A DNA stretch of 64,000 nt. Source: Novosphingopyxis baekryungensis DSM 16222 (lineage in GTDB: Bacteria; Pseudomonadota; Alphaproteobacteria; Sphingomonadales; Sphingomonadaceae). The notes beneath the pieces are model-generated. The model saw only the letters and a list, made by a program, of their open reading frames with translations. It was not told the origin of the DNA and did no database searches. Location of the stretch: the NCBI RefSeq assembly GCF_000420305.1, contig NZ_ATUR01000006.1:62001-126000 (forward strand). The letters run 5' to 3'. The number at the start of each line of letters is the position of its first letter. Positions within the stretch are counted from its first letter, which is position 1. Positions 47,312 through 62,579 of this stretch are shown here, piece after piece. Made by a program: the position numbers and the translations under genes.

Positions 47312-47815
47312 ATGGCTATCTCAAATTTGGCAACCGCCCTCCAACGAAAATACAAAGCGTGGCTCGGCGAGAAGGAGGGCATAGAAAAAGACGTTGCTAG
47401 AATTGTCGCTGCTTACCAAACTTTGGATGAAAAGCGGGCACGCATTGATCGAGTCACAATGCTTTTGGACAGCGTCGAGACCATAATGTCCGAAATCTTG
47501 CCGGACTGGGATCCACTGAAACAAAAGGGTGTAAAGTCACACACTTATCGGCATGCGTTTCCAATTGGCGAAATAACTCGATTAACTACCAAAATGCTTA
47601 GAGAGGCATCGGAGCCAATACCTATCCGAAAGATTCTCGATTACGTTATAGAGTTAAAGAAAATCGATCGTGAGGATAGGGATCTCATGGATGCTACATA
47701 TAAAGCCATCGATGGCAATCTTAGATCGATGCGCAGACGTGGTCATATAAAATCAACGGACGACTTCGTGGCTCTATGGTATATCAGTGATGAGATAGAT
47801 GAAGAAGCGCAGTGA
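47312..47815 (+). CDS. Unknown transposon passenger gene, 167 aa
   Basis: 167 residues. The N-terminal half is coiled-coil-like (KYKAWLGEKEGIEKDVARI, AAYQTLDEKRARIDRV). The C-terminal half looks like a winged helix (TTKMLREASEPIPIRKILDY, then LRSMRRRGHIKSTDDFVALW), i.e. a possible DNA-binding region. I recognise no named family. GC is about 45% on the line counted, below host level. It is convergent with the transposase and is the only gene left of it inside the element, so its persistence may matter for the element or be passive cargo. Confidence 0.7.
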   Translation: MAISNLATALQRKYKAWLGEKEGIEKDVARIVAAYQTLDEKRARIDRVTMLLDSVETIMSEILPDWDPLKQKGVKSHTYRHAFPIGEITRLTTKMLREASEPIPIRKILDYVIELKKIDREDRDLMDATYKAIDGNLRSMRRRGHIKSTDDFVALWYISDEIDEEAQ

Positions 47816-47868
47816 ATTACTGGTTATTTTCTGTCGACGTCAGGCGTTTAGTTATTCGTTTGATAAAT

Positions 47869-48879
47869 TTACGTGTTGAAAAATGCTAATGTTTTGTGCC
47901 GCTGCCAATATCCAGCCATGGATGATCGGGGGCTGCGCATGAGGGATGAGATTAGCATGTCCAACTGTCGGCTATTTGAAACACGACTGTTTTCTTCCCG
48001 CCACGCAAGTTCCCAGCCGTATCGGCCGGCGTAACTTTTTGTAAAATTCCGATAGACGCCACGCTCTGCACACCGCAGCCGTGAGAAGAAACTCTCCGCA
48101 AAGTTGGTGCATGCTATTCCATCCGAATAGCTCTCTGAATGATTGATCCTTTTCATGTCATAATAGAGATTCAGCGGCTCCCATTGCAGGCCAAAATCGG
48201 CATGCATTTCTACGCCTCTCTTTACCACCTGGCGGGCAAACGGAATGCCTGCACCTTCGTTTTCAACATGAACGGTGCGAACACGGGCCACGCGGGTTGG
48301 GTCGGTGTGTGGACGCTCACGAACAACCACCAGCGACGACTGCTTTTTCGGATGCTTTTTGAGGAATTCGTCGAACTCCTTTTCACCCTCAATACGTTTA
48401 TTTGGAAAGCGATGCCTACGCGTTCCGATAAACGCGCCGTCCACTTCAACTGTGCCATCAAGAATCTCATCGTAATCAATGGCCATCGATTCGCGAAATT
48501 TATGCTGCAGCACGAAAGCTGTTTTGTAAGAGAGGCCCATTTCACGGATCATGCGACAAGCTGCCACGCCCATCACTCCGTTTACGAAAATAGCTATCGC
48601 ACCAATCAAGTCACGAAAAAGCAGCTTCCGGCTCGCCAAAATTGTTTTGCTGGTGACGCTGTATTGAAGCCTGCAGGAATTTTTCTTGCACATCCATTTT
48701 CGACGATCGGCCAAGGCATAATGGTCTCGGCTGCCGCAATCAGGACAAATAGGCTCGCCTTTGGTTTCCGGCCACCGCAGCAGTTTGAACCGCTCATAAG
48801 CGTCGTCTTCCGACATGCGCATGATATCGCGCATATTGAGGGATCGAGCCTCGGGGGAAAGGAGGAAGTGCTGTGCCAT
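47869..48879 (-). CDS. IS1595-family (ISXO2-like) transposase
   Basis: 336 residues. An N-terminal zinc ribbon (ICPDCGSRDHYALADRRKW, then MCKKNSC) precedes the DDE-type ISXO2 domain: first Asp in GTVEVDGAFIG, second in VEMHADFGLQW, His in MKRINHSESY, and the Asn/Glu block CTNFAESFFSRLRCAERGVY. The length and order are normal and intact, so the element may still be active. It is divergent from the DUF6471-type gene, with an operator-like repeat cluster between. Confidence 0.92.
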   Translation of the reverse strand: MAQHFLLSPEARSLNMRDIMRMSEDDAYERFKLLRWPETKGEPICPDCGSRDHYALADRRKWMCKKNSCRLQYSVTSKTILASRKLLFRDLIGAIAIFVNGVMGVAACRMIREMGLSYKTAFVLQHKFRESMAIDYDEILDGTVEVDGAFIGTRRHRFPNKRIEGEKEFDEFLKKHPKKQSSLVVVRERPHTDPTRVARVRTVHVENEGAGIPFARQVVKRGVEMHADFGLQWEPLNLYYDMKRINHSESYSDGIACTNFAESFFSRLRCAERGVYRNFTKSYAGRYGWELAWREENSRVSNSRQLDMLISSLMRSPRSSMAGYWQRHKTLAFFNT

Positions 48880-48890
48880 TTAGTGATCTG

Positions 48891-48972
48891 TATCACCAAA
48901 TATGCTGATATGATCAGAATGTCCAGCCAATTATCACCATTTGTGGTGATATCCGCTGTTTAATGTGGTGAT
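48891..48972. promoter_or_regulatory. TATCACCA/TGGTGATA operator cluster between transposase and DUF6471 gene
   Basis: The perfect palindrome TATCACCATTTGTGGTGATA lies at 48932-48951. A further direct half-site TATCACCA is at 48891-48898, 41 bases from the palindrome's first arm, about four helical turns. A fourth half-site TGGTGAT is at 48966-48972 and touches the start of the DUF6471 gene. All sit in the 91-base divergent promoter gap. A dimeric repressor could cover both promoters; the DUF6471-type protein is the nearest candidate. Confidence 0.7.
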
Positions 48973-49342
48973 GCCAAATTTGGCAAACGAGCAATTGCGT
49001 CCTACAACGCACGCCATGACAAATGATTCTAAGACAGCAACGCCCGACCATCCATCTGAAAAAATGTGGGAGGAACTGGCAAAAAACATTCTGCGTGCGG
49101 AGATGATGCGACGCGGTGTTTCCTACACAGCGCTTGTGCAGCGGCTCGCGGCATTGGGTGTTGAAGACAATGAGATCAACCTGCGCAATAAAGTCAGCCG
49201 TGGGCGGTTTACCGCTGTCTTCTTGATGCAGTGTTTGAGATCGCTCGATGCCGAGTGGATCCATATCCCAAGTTCGCTCGACGAAGCCGCTGGAAAGTCG
49301 GGTGCTCAAGCATTGGCGCGCAAGCCTTCAAGTCCAGCGTAA
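48971..49342 (+). CDS. DUF6471-like small protein next to the transposase
   Basis: About 123 residues from the ATG at 48971; ATG 49016 (MTNDSKTATPDHPSE) is an alternative, and neither has a clear ribosome-binding site. The core MWEELAKNILRAEMMRRGVS, YTALVQRLAALGVEDNEINL, NKVSRGRFTAVFLMQCLRSL has a helix-turn-helix-like look and matches my recollection of DUF6471 proteins found beside IS1595 elements. It may be the repressor acting on the adjacent TATCACCA cluster. It ends 85 bases before hsdM, so it may lead the defence transcript. Confidence 0.7.
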   Translation: MPNLANEQLRPTTHAMTNDSKTATPDHPSEKMWEELAKNILRAEMMRRGVSYTALVQRLAALGVEDNEINLRNKVSRGRFTAVFLMQCLRSLDAEWIHIPSSLDEAAGKSGAQALARKPSSPA

Positions 49343-49427
49343 CTGTCACGGGTCATATTTGGCCATCCCATTTTTTCGTCCTAGAACATTATCTGCAGCA
49401 ACTGGCTGCGCAAGCGGGGGATCAACA

Positions 49428-51452
49428 TTGGCAACGCAATTAAACAACCAGAGCAGCACGCTCGCATCTTTCATCTGGAAGAATGCAGACGACCTCTGGG
49501 GTGATTTTAAGCATACCGATTTCGGCAAGATCATCCTCCCGTTCACGCTGCTGCGCCGTCTGGAATGTGTGCTTGAGGCGACTCGTGAGCAGGCGCTTGA
49601 AACCATCGCCGATCTTGCCGGCCAAAATATCGATCTTAACGTCGTGCTGCGACAGATTACGGGTTACCCCTTCTACAATACCTCGAACTACACGCTCGCC
49701 ACCCTTGGTGCGACGCGCACCCGGCAGAATCTCGAGGATTACATTGCCAAGTTCAGCGACAACGCCCGCGTAATTTTCGAGCAGTTCGATTTTGCCAACA
49801 CCATCGCTCGCATGGACAAGCAGGGCGTCCTCTACCGTATCTGCCAGAACTTCGCGGACACGGACCTGCATCCCGATGCGGTGCCGGAGCGCGTGATGAG
49901 CAACATTTACGAGCACCTGATCCGCCGGTTCGGCGCTGAGGTGAACGAGGCAGCCGAGGATTTCATGACGCCGCGCGATGTCGTCCATCTCGCCATCGAA
50001 TTGCTGCTGGATCCAGACGACGAACTCTTCGTCAACAACCCCGGCCTCATCCGCACGCTTTACGATCCGACCTGCGGAACGGGCGGCTTTCTTTCGGATG
50101 GTATGGAGCACGTGCAGAGCTTGCGCGACCGCTACAGCATAGCTCCAGTCGTTGTGCCGCACGGGCAGGAGCTTGAGCCGGAAACGCATGCAGTCTGCCT
50201 CGCCGGCATGCTGCTCAAGACCTTGGAATCTGATCCGGGCCGTGATCTGTCGCAGAACATCAAGATCGGCAGCACGCTTTCCAACGACCAGTATTCGGGT
50301 GAGCGGTTCCACTATTGCATCTCGAACCCTCCATTCGGCAAGAAGTGGGACAAGGACCAGGACGCCGTCGTCCGCGAACACAGCGAGAAGAAGTTCGAAG
50401 GGCGCTTCGGCCCCAAGCTGCCGCGCGTTAGCGACGGCTCTATGCTGTTCCTGCTTCACCTCATCAGCAAGCTGGAAACACCGGAGCGCGGCGGGGGACG
50501 TGCTGCCATCGTCCTGTCCGGATCGCCGCTATTCAACGGCAACGCTGGGCAGGGCGAATCCGAGATCAGGCGGTTCCTGCTGGAGAACGATTACGTCGAG
50601 GCGATTATTGCGCTGCCGACCGAGATCTTCTTTCGCACCGGCATCGGCACCTACATCTGGATCTTGTCAAACAAGAAGGGCGATGCTCGCCAAGGCAAGG
50701 TTCAGCTGATCGACGCCACATCGCTCTACACGCAGATGCGCAAGAGCGAGGGCAACAAGAAGCGTGCCATCAGCGGAGAGCAGACGCGCCAGATCGTCAA
50801 CAGCTATTCGGCTTTCGAACCCACAGATACCTCAAAGATTTTCGACTACGAGGAATTCGGATACCGGCGCGTGAAGGTGCTCCGGGCGCTCCGGATGAAA
50901 ATCGTGATCACGGAGGGCAGCTTTGACAGCCTCGAGACCGACAAGGCTTGGAACAAGCTGTCCGATACCCAAAAGGAAGCGTGGACTTCCACCCTCATCG
51001 CGCATGCGGGACAGGAACACGAATACGACTGGCTCGAATCCTTCGCCAAGTCTGCTGCGAAGAAGAATGCTACTCTCGGGAAGGTCGGAAAGCCGCTCAT
51101 CAAGGCGTTTGTCGGCGCTTTCGGTGTGCACGATCCCGATGCTGAGCCCGTGCTCGACGGTAAGGGCAATATCGTTCCCGATGATGGCCTTACGGACTTC
51201 GAGAACGTGCCCCTCGGCACCTCGATCGACGATTACATGGCCAGCGAGGTGCTGCCTTGGGCGGAGGACGCTTTCGTCGATCAGAGCTTCTGTGACTCCC
51301 AAGATGAAGTAGTGGGTGTCGTGGGCTACGAGATCAATTTCAACCGCTATTTCTATCGCTATCAGCCCCCTCGCGATCTGGAAAAAATCGACGCCGATCT
51401 GAAGGCTGTTGAAGCCGACATCGCTTCGCTTCTGGACGAGGTGACCGAATGA
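49428..51452 (+). CDS. hsdM: Type I restriction-modification DNA methyltransferase subunit HsdM
   Basis: 674 residues from a TTG start at 49428 with GCGGGGG 7 bases upstream; an earlier in-frame start adds a non-conserved tail. The N-terminal helical HsdM_N domain is at NNQSSTLASFIWKNADDLW. The SAM motif DPTCGTGGF is at 213-221 and the N6-adenine motif NPPF at 300-303. With HsdS it methylates adenine in a bipartite site and protects host DNA. It overlaps hsdS by 4 bases. GC on one counted line is about 63%, near host level, unlike the Argonaute end of the operon. Confidence 0.95.
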   Translation: MATQLNNQSSTLASFIWKNADDLWGDFKHTDFGKIILPFTLLRRLECVLEATREQALETIADLAGQNIDLNVVLRQITGYPFYNTSNYTLATLGATRTRQNLEDYIAKFSDNARVIFEQFDFANTIARMDKQGVLYRICQNFADTDLHPDAVPERVMSNIYEHLIRRFGAEVNEAAEDFMTPRDVVHLAIELLLDPDDELFVNNPGLIRTLYDPTCGTGGFLSDGMEHVQSLRDRYSIAPVVVPHGQELEPETHAVCLAGMLLKTLESDPGRDLSQNIKIGSTLSNDQYSGERFHYCISNPPFGKKWDKDQDAVVREHSEKKFEGRFGPKLPRVSDGSMLFLLHLISKLETPERGGGRAAIVLSGSPLFNGNAGQGESEIRRFLLENDYVEAIIALPTEIFFRTGIGTYIWILSNKKGDARQGKVQLIDATSLYTQMRKSEGNKKRAISGEQTRQIVNSYSAFEPTDTSKIFDYEEFGYRRVKVLRALRMKIVITEGSFDSLETDKAWNKLSDTQKEAWTSTLIAHAGQEHEYDWLESFAKSAAKKNATLGKVGKPLIKAFVGAFGVHDPDAEPVLDGKGNIVPDDGLTDFENVPLGTSIDDYMASEVLPWAEDAFVDQSFCDSQDEVVGVVGYEINFNRYFYRYQPPRDLEKIDADLKAVEADIASLLDEVTE

Positions 51453-52713
51453 GCGAGATAGACTTTCTCGATGATTTCGCAGAGTCGTCGCTATGGTCGA
51501 CAGTGCCAGCGAAACGTCGGTTCCAATACTCCAAAGAACTCAACGCCGGCATGAAGGAAAGCCATCGACTGGCTTTGACTATGAACGGAGTGGTCGATCG
51601 CGCTCTCGATGACGCAGAGGGTCTGCAAACTTCCGATTTTGATGGCTATCAGATCTTTGAAGAGGGGGATCTCGCTTTCAAGTTGATTGATCTGGAGAAT
51701 ATCAAGACCAGTCGTGTGGGGCTTGTTCCTCGACGTGGAATAATGAGTCCTGCTTATATTCGCCTAAGACCAAGTGATCTGGACGGGTGCTTCACGCCGT
51801 TCTATTACTGGTATTTCTACGCCGCCTATAGAGGCAATATCTTCAATGGCCTCGGGGGCGGAATTAGGCAAAGCCTGAGCCAGACCGAACTACTAAATTT
51901 TCCCATTCCAGAAATCGATTATGAAGACCAAGTTCGGATTTCTAATTATCTAGAACGGGAAATCGCACGGATCGATCAACTAATTTCCCGGAAAATTGGC
52001 TTCCAAACGCTGCTGGACGAAAAGTCGAAGGCGACTGCAGCCCATGCCATTACGGGCGGCATCTCAAAGCGTAACGACACCAGCATAGATGCCCCAGCGT
52101 GGCTTGGCCAAGTGCCTTCATATTGGAGAACTGTCCGCATCGCCGAACTCTTCCAGGAGATCGTTCGTCCCGCCGATACGAGCCTACCAGTGCTTGCTGT
52201 TTCAATTCGTGACGGCGTATCTGATAAGGAGTTGGAGGACGAGGATCGCGCACGCATGGTCAACCTCAGCGAAGACCGGACCAAGTATCAGCGCGTCCAA
52301 CCCGGTGATCTCGTCTACAATATGATGCGTGCATGGCAGGGGGCTTTCGGCACCGTAACCGTCAATGGGCTGGTTAGTCCGGCGTATGTAGTCGCCGAGC
52401 CGAAGGCCGAATTCCGGACGAAGTTCATCGAGCTACAACTCCGCACGGCTTCTGGTGCAGAAGAGGTCCGGCGCTATTCCAAAGGTATCGCGGACTTTCG
52501 GCAGCGCCTCTACTGGGAGCATTTCCGGAACCTCAAAGTCTGCCTCCCGCCACTGAAAGAGCAGGACGACATCATTGCTCACATTGAATCGGAACAGGCT
52601 CGTTTAGCACTGCTGAAGACCAAGACGGAACGCAGCATCGAACTGCTTCGCGAACATCGCACCGCCCTCATCACCGCCGCTGTGACCGGCAAGATCGACG
52701 TCAGGAATGCCGC

Positions 52714-52717
<4 letters not shown>
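51449..52717 (+). CDS. hsdS: Type I restriction-modification specificity subunit HsdS
   Basis: 422 residues with the two-target-recognition-domain layout. TRD1 ends with QTELLNFPIPEIDYEDQVRI and the first conserved coiled coil SNYLEREIARIDQLISRKIG. TRD2 is followed by CLPPLKEQDDIIAHIESEQ and the second coiled coil ending RTALITAAVTGKIDVR. The two half-sites recognised cannot be read from sequence. It starts in the hsdM stop (ATGA) and ends in the hsdR start (ATGA). Confidence 0.94.
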
Positions 52718-58736
<6,019 letters not shown>

Positions 58737-58763
58737 GCATGCACTAATCCGATATCCATCCGG

Positions 58764-58790
58764 ATTTGATTTTTTTGCGCCATAAGGGCG
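58764..58790 (-). repeat. Right terminal inverted repeat of the transposon
   Basis: 27 bases, ATTTGA followed by a run of seven T, then GCGCCATAAGGGCG; a perfect inverted match to 47230-47256. It begins 28 bases after the Argonaute stop, so the defence operon runs almost to the element's edge. Confidence 0.9.
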
Positions 58791-58797
58791 CATTTCC
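58791..58797. repeat. Target-site duplication, right copy
   Basis: CATTTCC (CATTTCCC if one more base is counted) directly follows the right terminal repeat and repeats 47223-47229. Removing the element and one copy restores tRNA...ACCATTTCCCCCGTGCC. Confidence 0.85.
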
Positions 58798-58814
58798 CCC
58801 GTGCCCTGTCGCGA

Positions 58815-59102
58815 TCAGCTCAATCGCTTGCGATTCGCCTTCACGGTGCCGGCATAATGGCGCATCACCTGGCGCGATCCGGTGGCCGGATCGCTGGAGA
58901 TTCCGCCGGTCAGGAACTTCATCTGAAGCTCGCCCATCGCCTGCATCTTTTCCTCGACCATGCGCTGCGATTCGCTCTGCGCCCCGGCACCGCCGCCAGC
59001 GATCTTCATCATCCGCAGGCCAATGACCGACCAGGCTTCCAGACCCAGCGACCAGGCTTCCATGCCAGCGGCCATCCAGTTGTCGTCCTGTTTCTTGGTC
59101 AT
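58815..59102 (-). CDS. Small conserved protein of unknown function
   Basis: 95 residues starting MTKKQDDNWMAAGMEAWSLG; a GGAG lies upstream of the ATG at 59100-59102. It is helical and Met-rich, with a phasin-like appearance (MMKIAGGGAGAQSESQRMV, KMQAMGELQMKFLTGG). Phasin-like proteins coat polyhydroxyalkanoate granules, but I cannot assign that here. The gene follows the transposon's right end by about 24 bases (convergent in orientation). Confidence 0.65.
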   Translation of the reverse strand: MTKKQDDNWMAAGMEAWSLGLEAWSVIGLRMMKIAGGGAGAQSESQRMVEEKMQAMGELQMKFLTGGISSDPATGSRQVMRHYAGTVKANRKRLS

Positions 59103-59212
59103 ACACAATCTCCGGCGGTCGCAAGACGCGACGCATGGACCATCTAGCAGACAAATGCGCAGGCAGCGCACCAATTATGCTGCACTGCAAAAAACTCCGT
59201 CGCCCGCTGGGG

Positions 59213-59956
59213 TCAGATCTTGTCCGCGTAGATCATGCTGCCGGGCGGCAGAGCCTCCATGACGGCGGGAAGATCGGCCGATGAAAAGGCAAAACAGCCC
59301 TGGCTGCGGCCAAGCCGCTTCTGCTTTGCCACCACATCCGGCTCGGCATACCAGGCATGGTGCATGACGATGGCCCTGCTGCGCGCGGTGCGATTGCTGG
59401 GATCCAGTCCGTCCAGCCGTTCGGCCTGCCCATATTTGCCGTCATAGACCTCCGCCGTGCGATAGGCCCCGCGCGAGGTGGCGTTGGAGCCATCCTCGTC
59501 CGAGAAGCGATCCAGATAGCCATCATGGTCGCGGTCCGATCCACTGCCATGGGTCACGCGCACCGCTTTGGCCGTGCGTTGCTCCAGATCGACGATGAAA
59601 AAGCGGGGCATGCTGCTGTGCGCGGCATAATCGGCGATGCCGATGGTGGTGGTGTTGGCCAGATCGCCCCGGTGCGTTTCCAGCGCGGCAAGCGCCCGGT
59701 GGAGCAGGGCGTCCGGCACCCCGGCGATGGATGACGGCATATCCGTGGTCGGCACGGCGCCGATCGACGGGACGGCAGCATGGGTTTCGGGACGGAAAGA
59801 CGCCGCGCGCTCGTCAAGGTCCGGCGCGCTCTCGGCAGTAGAGTGAGACCCTTCGGCAGTGCTCGCGCTCCCTTCGACCGGGAATGCCGCGACCGTGGCG
59901 CCGCCTGCAAGCAGCAGGCCGCCGGCAGATGCCATCGTCCAGTGTCTCAAGCCCAT
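59213..59956 (-). CDS. Murein L,D-transpeptidase catalytic-domain family protein (YkuD_2 type)
   Basis: 247 residues. An N-terminal membrane/signal segment (MASAGGLLLAGGATVAAF) exports it. The C-terminal domain contains MHHAWYAEPDVVAKQK and LGRSQGCFAF, with the SxGC catalytic cysteine and upstream His of the YkuD_2 fold. These enzymes cross-link or modify peptidoglycan at the meso-diaminopimelate residue, or attach proteins. Expected location is the periplasm. The upstream gap, 59957-60137, holds no gene I can support. Confidence 0.88.
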   Translation of the reverse strand: MGLRHWTMASAGGLLLAGGATVAAFPVEGSASTAEGSHSTAESAPDLDERAASFRPETHAAVPSIGAVPTTDMPSSIAGVPDALLHRALAALETHRGDLANTTTIGIADYAAHSSMPRFFIVDLEQRTAKAVRVTHGSGSDRDHDGYLDRFSDEDGSNATSRGAYRTAEVYDGKYGQAERLDGLDPSNRTARSRAIVMHHAWYAEPDVVAKQKRLGRSQGCFAFSSADLPAVMEALPPGSMIYADKI

Positions 59957-60137
59957 ATCGTCTCCAGATTGTCTGTCGAACCCGCCATGGCGTCAGTGTA
60001 GCACAGCAAAGCCGGGATCGCACATGTCAGCATCGCACAGGACCGTCGCCTGCGCTCGGTTGCCATCGGAATAGCGCGATGTCCTGAACACAGGCTGAAA
60101 TCGAAAGGGGCCATGGAAGCGGCCACGCCCTTGACCA

Positions 60138-61055
60138 TCAGCCCGGGGTCTGGCCGTCCCGCTTGCGCAGATCATTGTGCATGGTGGTGGCCGCGATCGC
60201 ACCATGGCCCATCGCGACGCTGATCTGGTCCAGCGCGGCCACGATATCGCCCGCAGCATAGAGCCCGCGATCGTTCAGCCGCTGATGATCGTCCGCTGGC
60301 ACGCATTGTTCGTCCACCAGGGATATATCGAGCGCCTGCAACAGCGCGCAATTGCCGTTCGAACCCAGCGCGGGATACAAGGTGTCGAACGTTCGGTCAT
60401 GGCCGTCCGCGAAGGTTGCCGACAGCGTGTCCTCCGCAAAATCGAACGCCGATACGGGGCAGGGTTCCACCTCTATGCCCGCCCGATCGAGATCGGCGCG
60501 ATCGCCCGCGTCCAGATCGGTGGCGATCAGGGTCAGCAGCGTCACCTTGTCGCTATAGGTGGAAAGGAACAGCGCTTCGGCCACGCCGTGGCCATCTGCG
60601 CCCAGCACTGCCACCCGCTGATCGCGCACTTCGAAGGCATCGCAGATCGGGCAATAGCGCAGCAATCCGGCCTGCAGGGCACGCTCATGGGTTTCCTCGT
60701 CCAGCGGCGGGCGGCGATTGACCACGCCCGTGGCGATCAGTACCGCCCGCGCTTCCAACGGGCCATCATCCGTCTGCATGCGGTAGCCATCCGCAATCAT
60801 TTCGATATCGCGCACCTCGCCCACGCGAATTTGGGCACCGAACTGCGTGGCCTGATCGCGCATGCGCTCCAGCAGCGCCGGTCCGCCGATCCCTTCCGGA
60901 AAACCGGCATGGTTGCGGGAACGCGGGATCATGCTCGCACGGCTGTTGCCGGCGTCGATCACCACGACTTGCCGGCAAAAGCGCGCAAGATAAATGGCCG
61001 CCGTCAAACCGGCCGGACCACCGCCGATCACCACGCATTCTGTCTTTTCCACCAT
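60138..61055 (-). CDS. Thioredoxin-reductase-like NAD(P)/FAD oxidoreductase
   Basis: 305 residues from the ATG at 61053-61055. FAD-binding [16 protein letters not shown] is at the N-terminus, the redox-active CxxC in [11 protein letters not shown] near residue 130, and the second FAD motif as [13 protein letters not shown]. The NADPH-binding domain around [15 protein letters not shown] lacks a perfect GxGxxA. It resembles TrxB but with a divergent NADPH loop, so its electron donor or acceptor may differ. Its upstream region runs to the tRNA-Pro. Confidence 0.85.
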   Translation of the reverse strand: MVEKTECVVIGGGPAGLTAAIYLARFCRQVVVIDAGNSRASMIPRSRNHAGFPEGIGGPALLERMRDQATQFGAQIRVGEVRDIEMIADGYRMQTDDGPLEARAVLIATGVVNRRPPLDEETHERALQAGLLRYCPICDAFEVRDQRVAVLGADGHGVAEALFLSTYSDKVTLLTLIATDLDAGDRADLDRAGIEVEPCPVSAFDFAEDTLSATFADGHDRTFDTLYPALGSNGNCALLQALDISLVDEQCVPADDHQRLNDRGLYAAGDIVAALDQISVAMGHGAIAATTMHNDLRKRDGQTPG

Positions 61056-61148
61056 CCTGCCGCTGTAGTGCCGCCGGAGGGCGCAGCAAGGATAATGATT
61101 GATAGGGGCTTGCCGCCCACCGCACACCCGGCTAGGGGCGGCTGCAGT

Positions 61149-61226
<78 letters not shown>

Positions 61227-61241
61227 CCTTCCATCATCACC

Positions 61242-61280
61242 ATATCTCGGGCCCCAATATCTCGGGCCCATATCTCGGGC
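61242..61280. repeat. Short tandem repeat ATATCTCGGGCCC, three units
   Basis: ATATCTCGGGCCC occurs at 61242, 61257 and 61270 (the last truncated to ATATCTCGGGC), between tRNA-Pro and the hydrolase gene. The unit contains GGGCCC. Probably a slippage-type repeat; no function is evident. Confidence 0.7.
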
Positions 61281-61347
61281 AGGGCGCTTTACGTGCAGCA
61301 CCCGCCCTGTATGGTCCTCAGGCTGAGGATAGCCGAGGAGTGATTTG

Positions 61348-62229
61348 ATGTGCGAGCGTGACGATCTGGCCGACATGGGCCGCAAGACTGCATTCGACTG
61401 GACACCCAATCGCCGGCAATTCGCCGCGCTCGGCAGCATGGTGACGCTGGCCGCCTGCACAACCGGCGCAACCGGCATGGGCGAGGCTACACTGGCCGAG
61501 GATATGGTCACGATCACCACGGCGGACGGCACGATGGATGCCTTCTATGTGCGGCCCAGCAGCGGCACCTATCCCGCCATTCTTACCTGGCCGGACATTG
61601 CCGGGCTGCGCGATGCGTTCAAGGTGATGGCGCGGCGGCTGGCGGGGCAGGGCTATGCCGTGCTCGTCGCCAATCAATATTATCGCAACGGCCAGGCGCC
61701 GATGTTCAAGGATTTTTCCGACTTTCAGGCCAATGACGGCTTCGCCAAGGCAGGCGAGATGCGCAAGCTGCTCGGCCCCGACGCGATCATGCGCGATGCC
61801 AAGGCGGCGGTCGCCTGGCTGGATGCCCGCGATGAGGTCGATACGGCCAAAGGCGTCGGCACCCATGGCTATTGCATGGGCGGGCCGTTCACGGTGTTTT
61901 CTGCCGCTGCAGTGCCAGAGCGCATTCGCGCCGCCGCGTCGCTGCATGGCGGCGGACTGGTACAGCCGGACAATGCGCAGAGCCCGCACAAGCTGCTGGC
62001 GCAGACCAACGCCAGCTATCTGTTCGCCATCGCGCAGAATGACGATGCGAAGGACCCGGAGGCCAAGACGGTCCTGCGCGAGGCAGCCGCCGCCGCCAAT
62101 GTTCGGGCAGAGATCGAGGTGTATCCGGCCGATCATGGCTGGACCGTCATCGACAGCCCATCCTATGACCAGCCTGCTGCCGAGCGGGCCTGGGGCCGGA
62201 TGAGCGCCCTGTTCCAGCGCGCTCTTTGA
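61348..62229 (+). CDS. Dienelactone hydrolase family protein, likely exported lipoprotein
   Basis: 293 residues from the ATG at 61348, with GGAGTGA upstream. A twin-arginine-like [17 protein letters not shown] ends in a lipobox with C37, suggesting Tat export and lipid anchoring. The alpha/beta hydrolase core has the nucleophile Cys in HGYCMGG (C176) and His in YPADHGWTV. It resembles dienelactone hydrolase; the substrate here is unknown and probably periplasmic. Confidence 0.85.
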   Translation: MCERDDLADMGRKTAFDWTPNRRQFAALGSMVTLAACTTGATGMGEATLAEDMVTITTADGTMDAFYVRPSSGTYPAILTWPDIAGLRDAFKVMARRLAGQGYAVLVANQYYRNGQAPMFKDFSDFQANDGFAKAGEMRKLLGPDAIMRDAKAAVAWLDARDEVDTAKGVGTHGYCMGGPFTVFSAAAVPERIRAAASLHGGGLVQPDNAQSPHKLLAQTNASYLFAIAQNDDAKDPEAKTVLREAAAAANVRAEIEVYPADHGWTVIDSPSYDQPAAERAWGRMSALFQRAL

Positions 62230-62288
62230 ACGCCTTTAACCGGCCGAGCTGAAACCGGCTTACATGTGACCGGCCTGGCCGCGCAGCA

Positions 62289-62576
62289 TCAGGGCTGGCG
62301 GTCACCCGGCTGCTGGCGCCCGCTGCCATCCGCCTGCGCGTCCTGCCCTGCATAGATGGCGGCAGCCGCCGCAGCCGCCTCCGCCTGATGGTCTTCGATC
62401 GACTGGGCGGTGTCTTCTTCCAAGATGCGCACCGCCTCGTCGGCGGCCTCGTCCAGCGACTGGGCCTCCGCCTCGATCTCCGCTTCGTCACCCAGATCGG
62501 GGTCGGACGCGGCAGGCTGCGCGCTACAGGCCGCGAGCAGTGCCGGCAGGAGCAGCGCGGGGCAACGCAGGGCCAT
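62289..62576 (-). CDS. Small Ala/Glu-rich lipoprotein of unknown function
   Basis: 95 residues. A lipoprotein signal ends LAAC with C17. The mature part is acidic, Ala- and Glu-rich and probably helical (EAQSLDEAADEAVRILEED), with no recognised domain. It begins 3 bases after the stop of the upstream peptidase gene, so the two are co-transcribed. Confidence 0.7.
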   Translation of the reverse strand: MALRCPALLLPALLAACSAQPAASDPDLGDEAEIEAEAQSLDEAADEAVRILEEDTAQSIEDHQAEAAAAAAAIYAGQDAQADGSGRQQPGDRQP

Positions 62577-62579
62577 CGC

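Noticed and set aside
61242-61280. CRISPR array
   Set aside because: Units are 13-15 bases, contiguous and without spacers; no cas genes are in the window.
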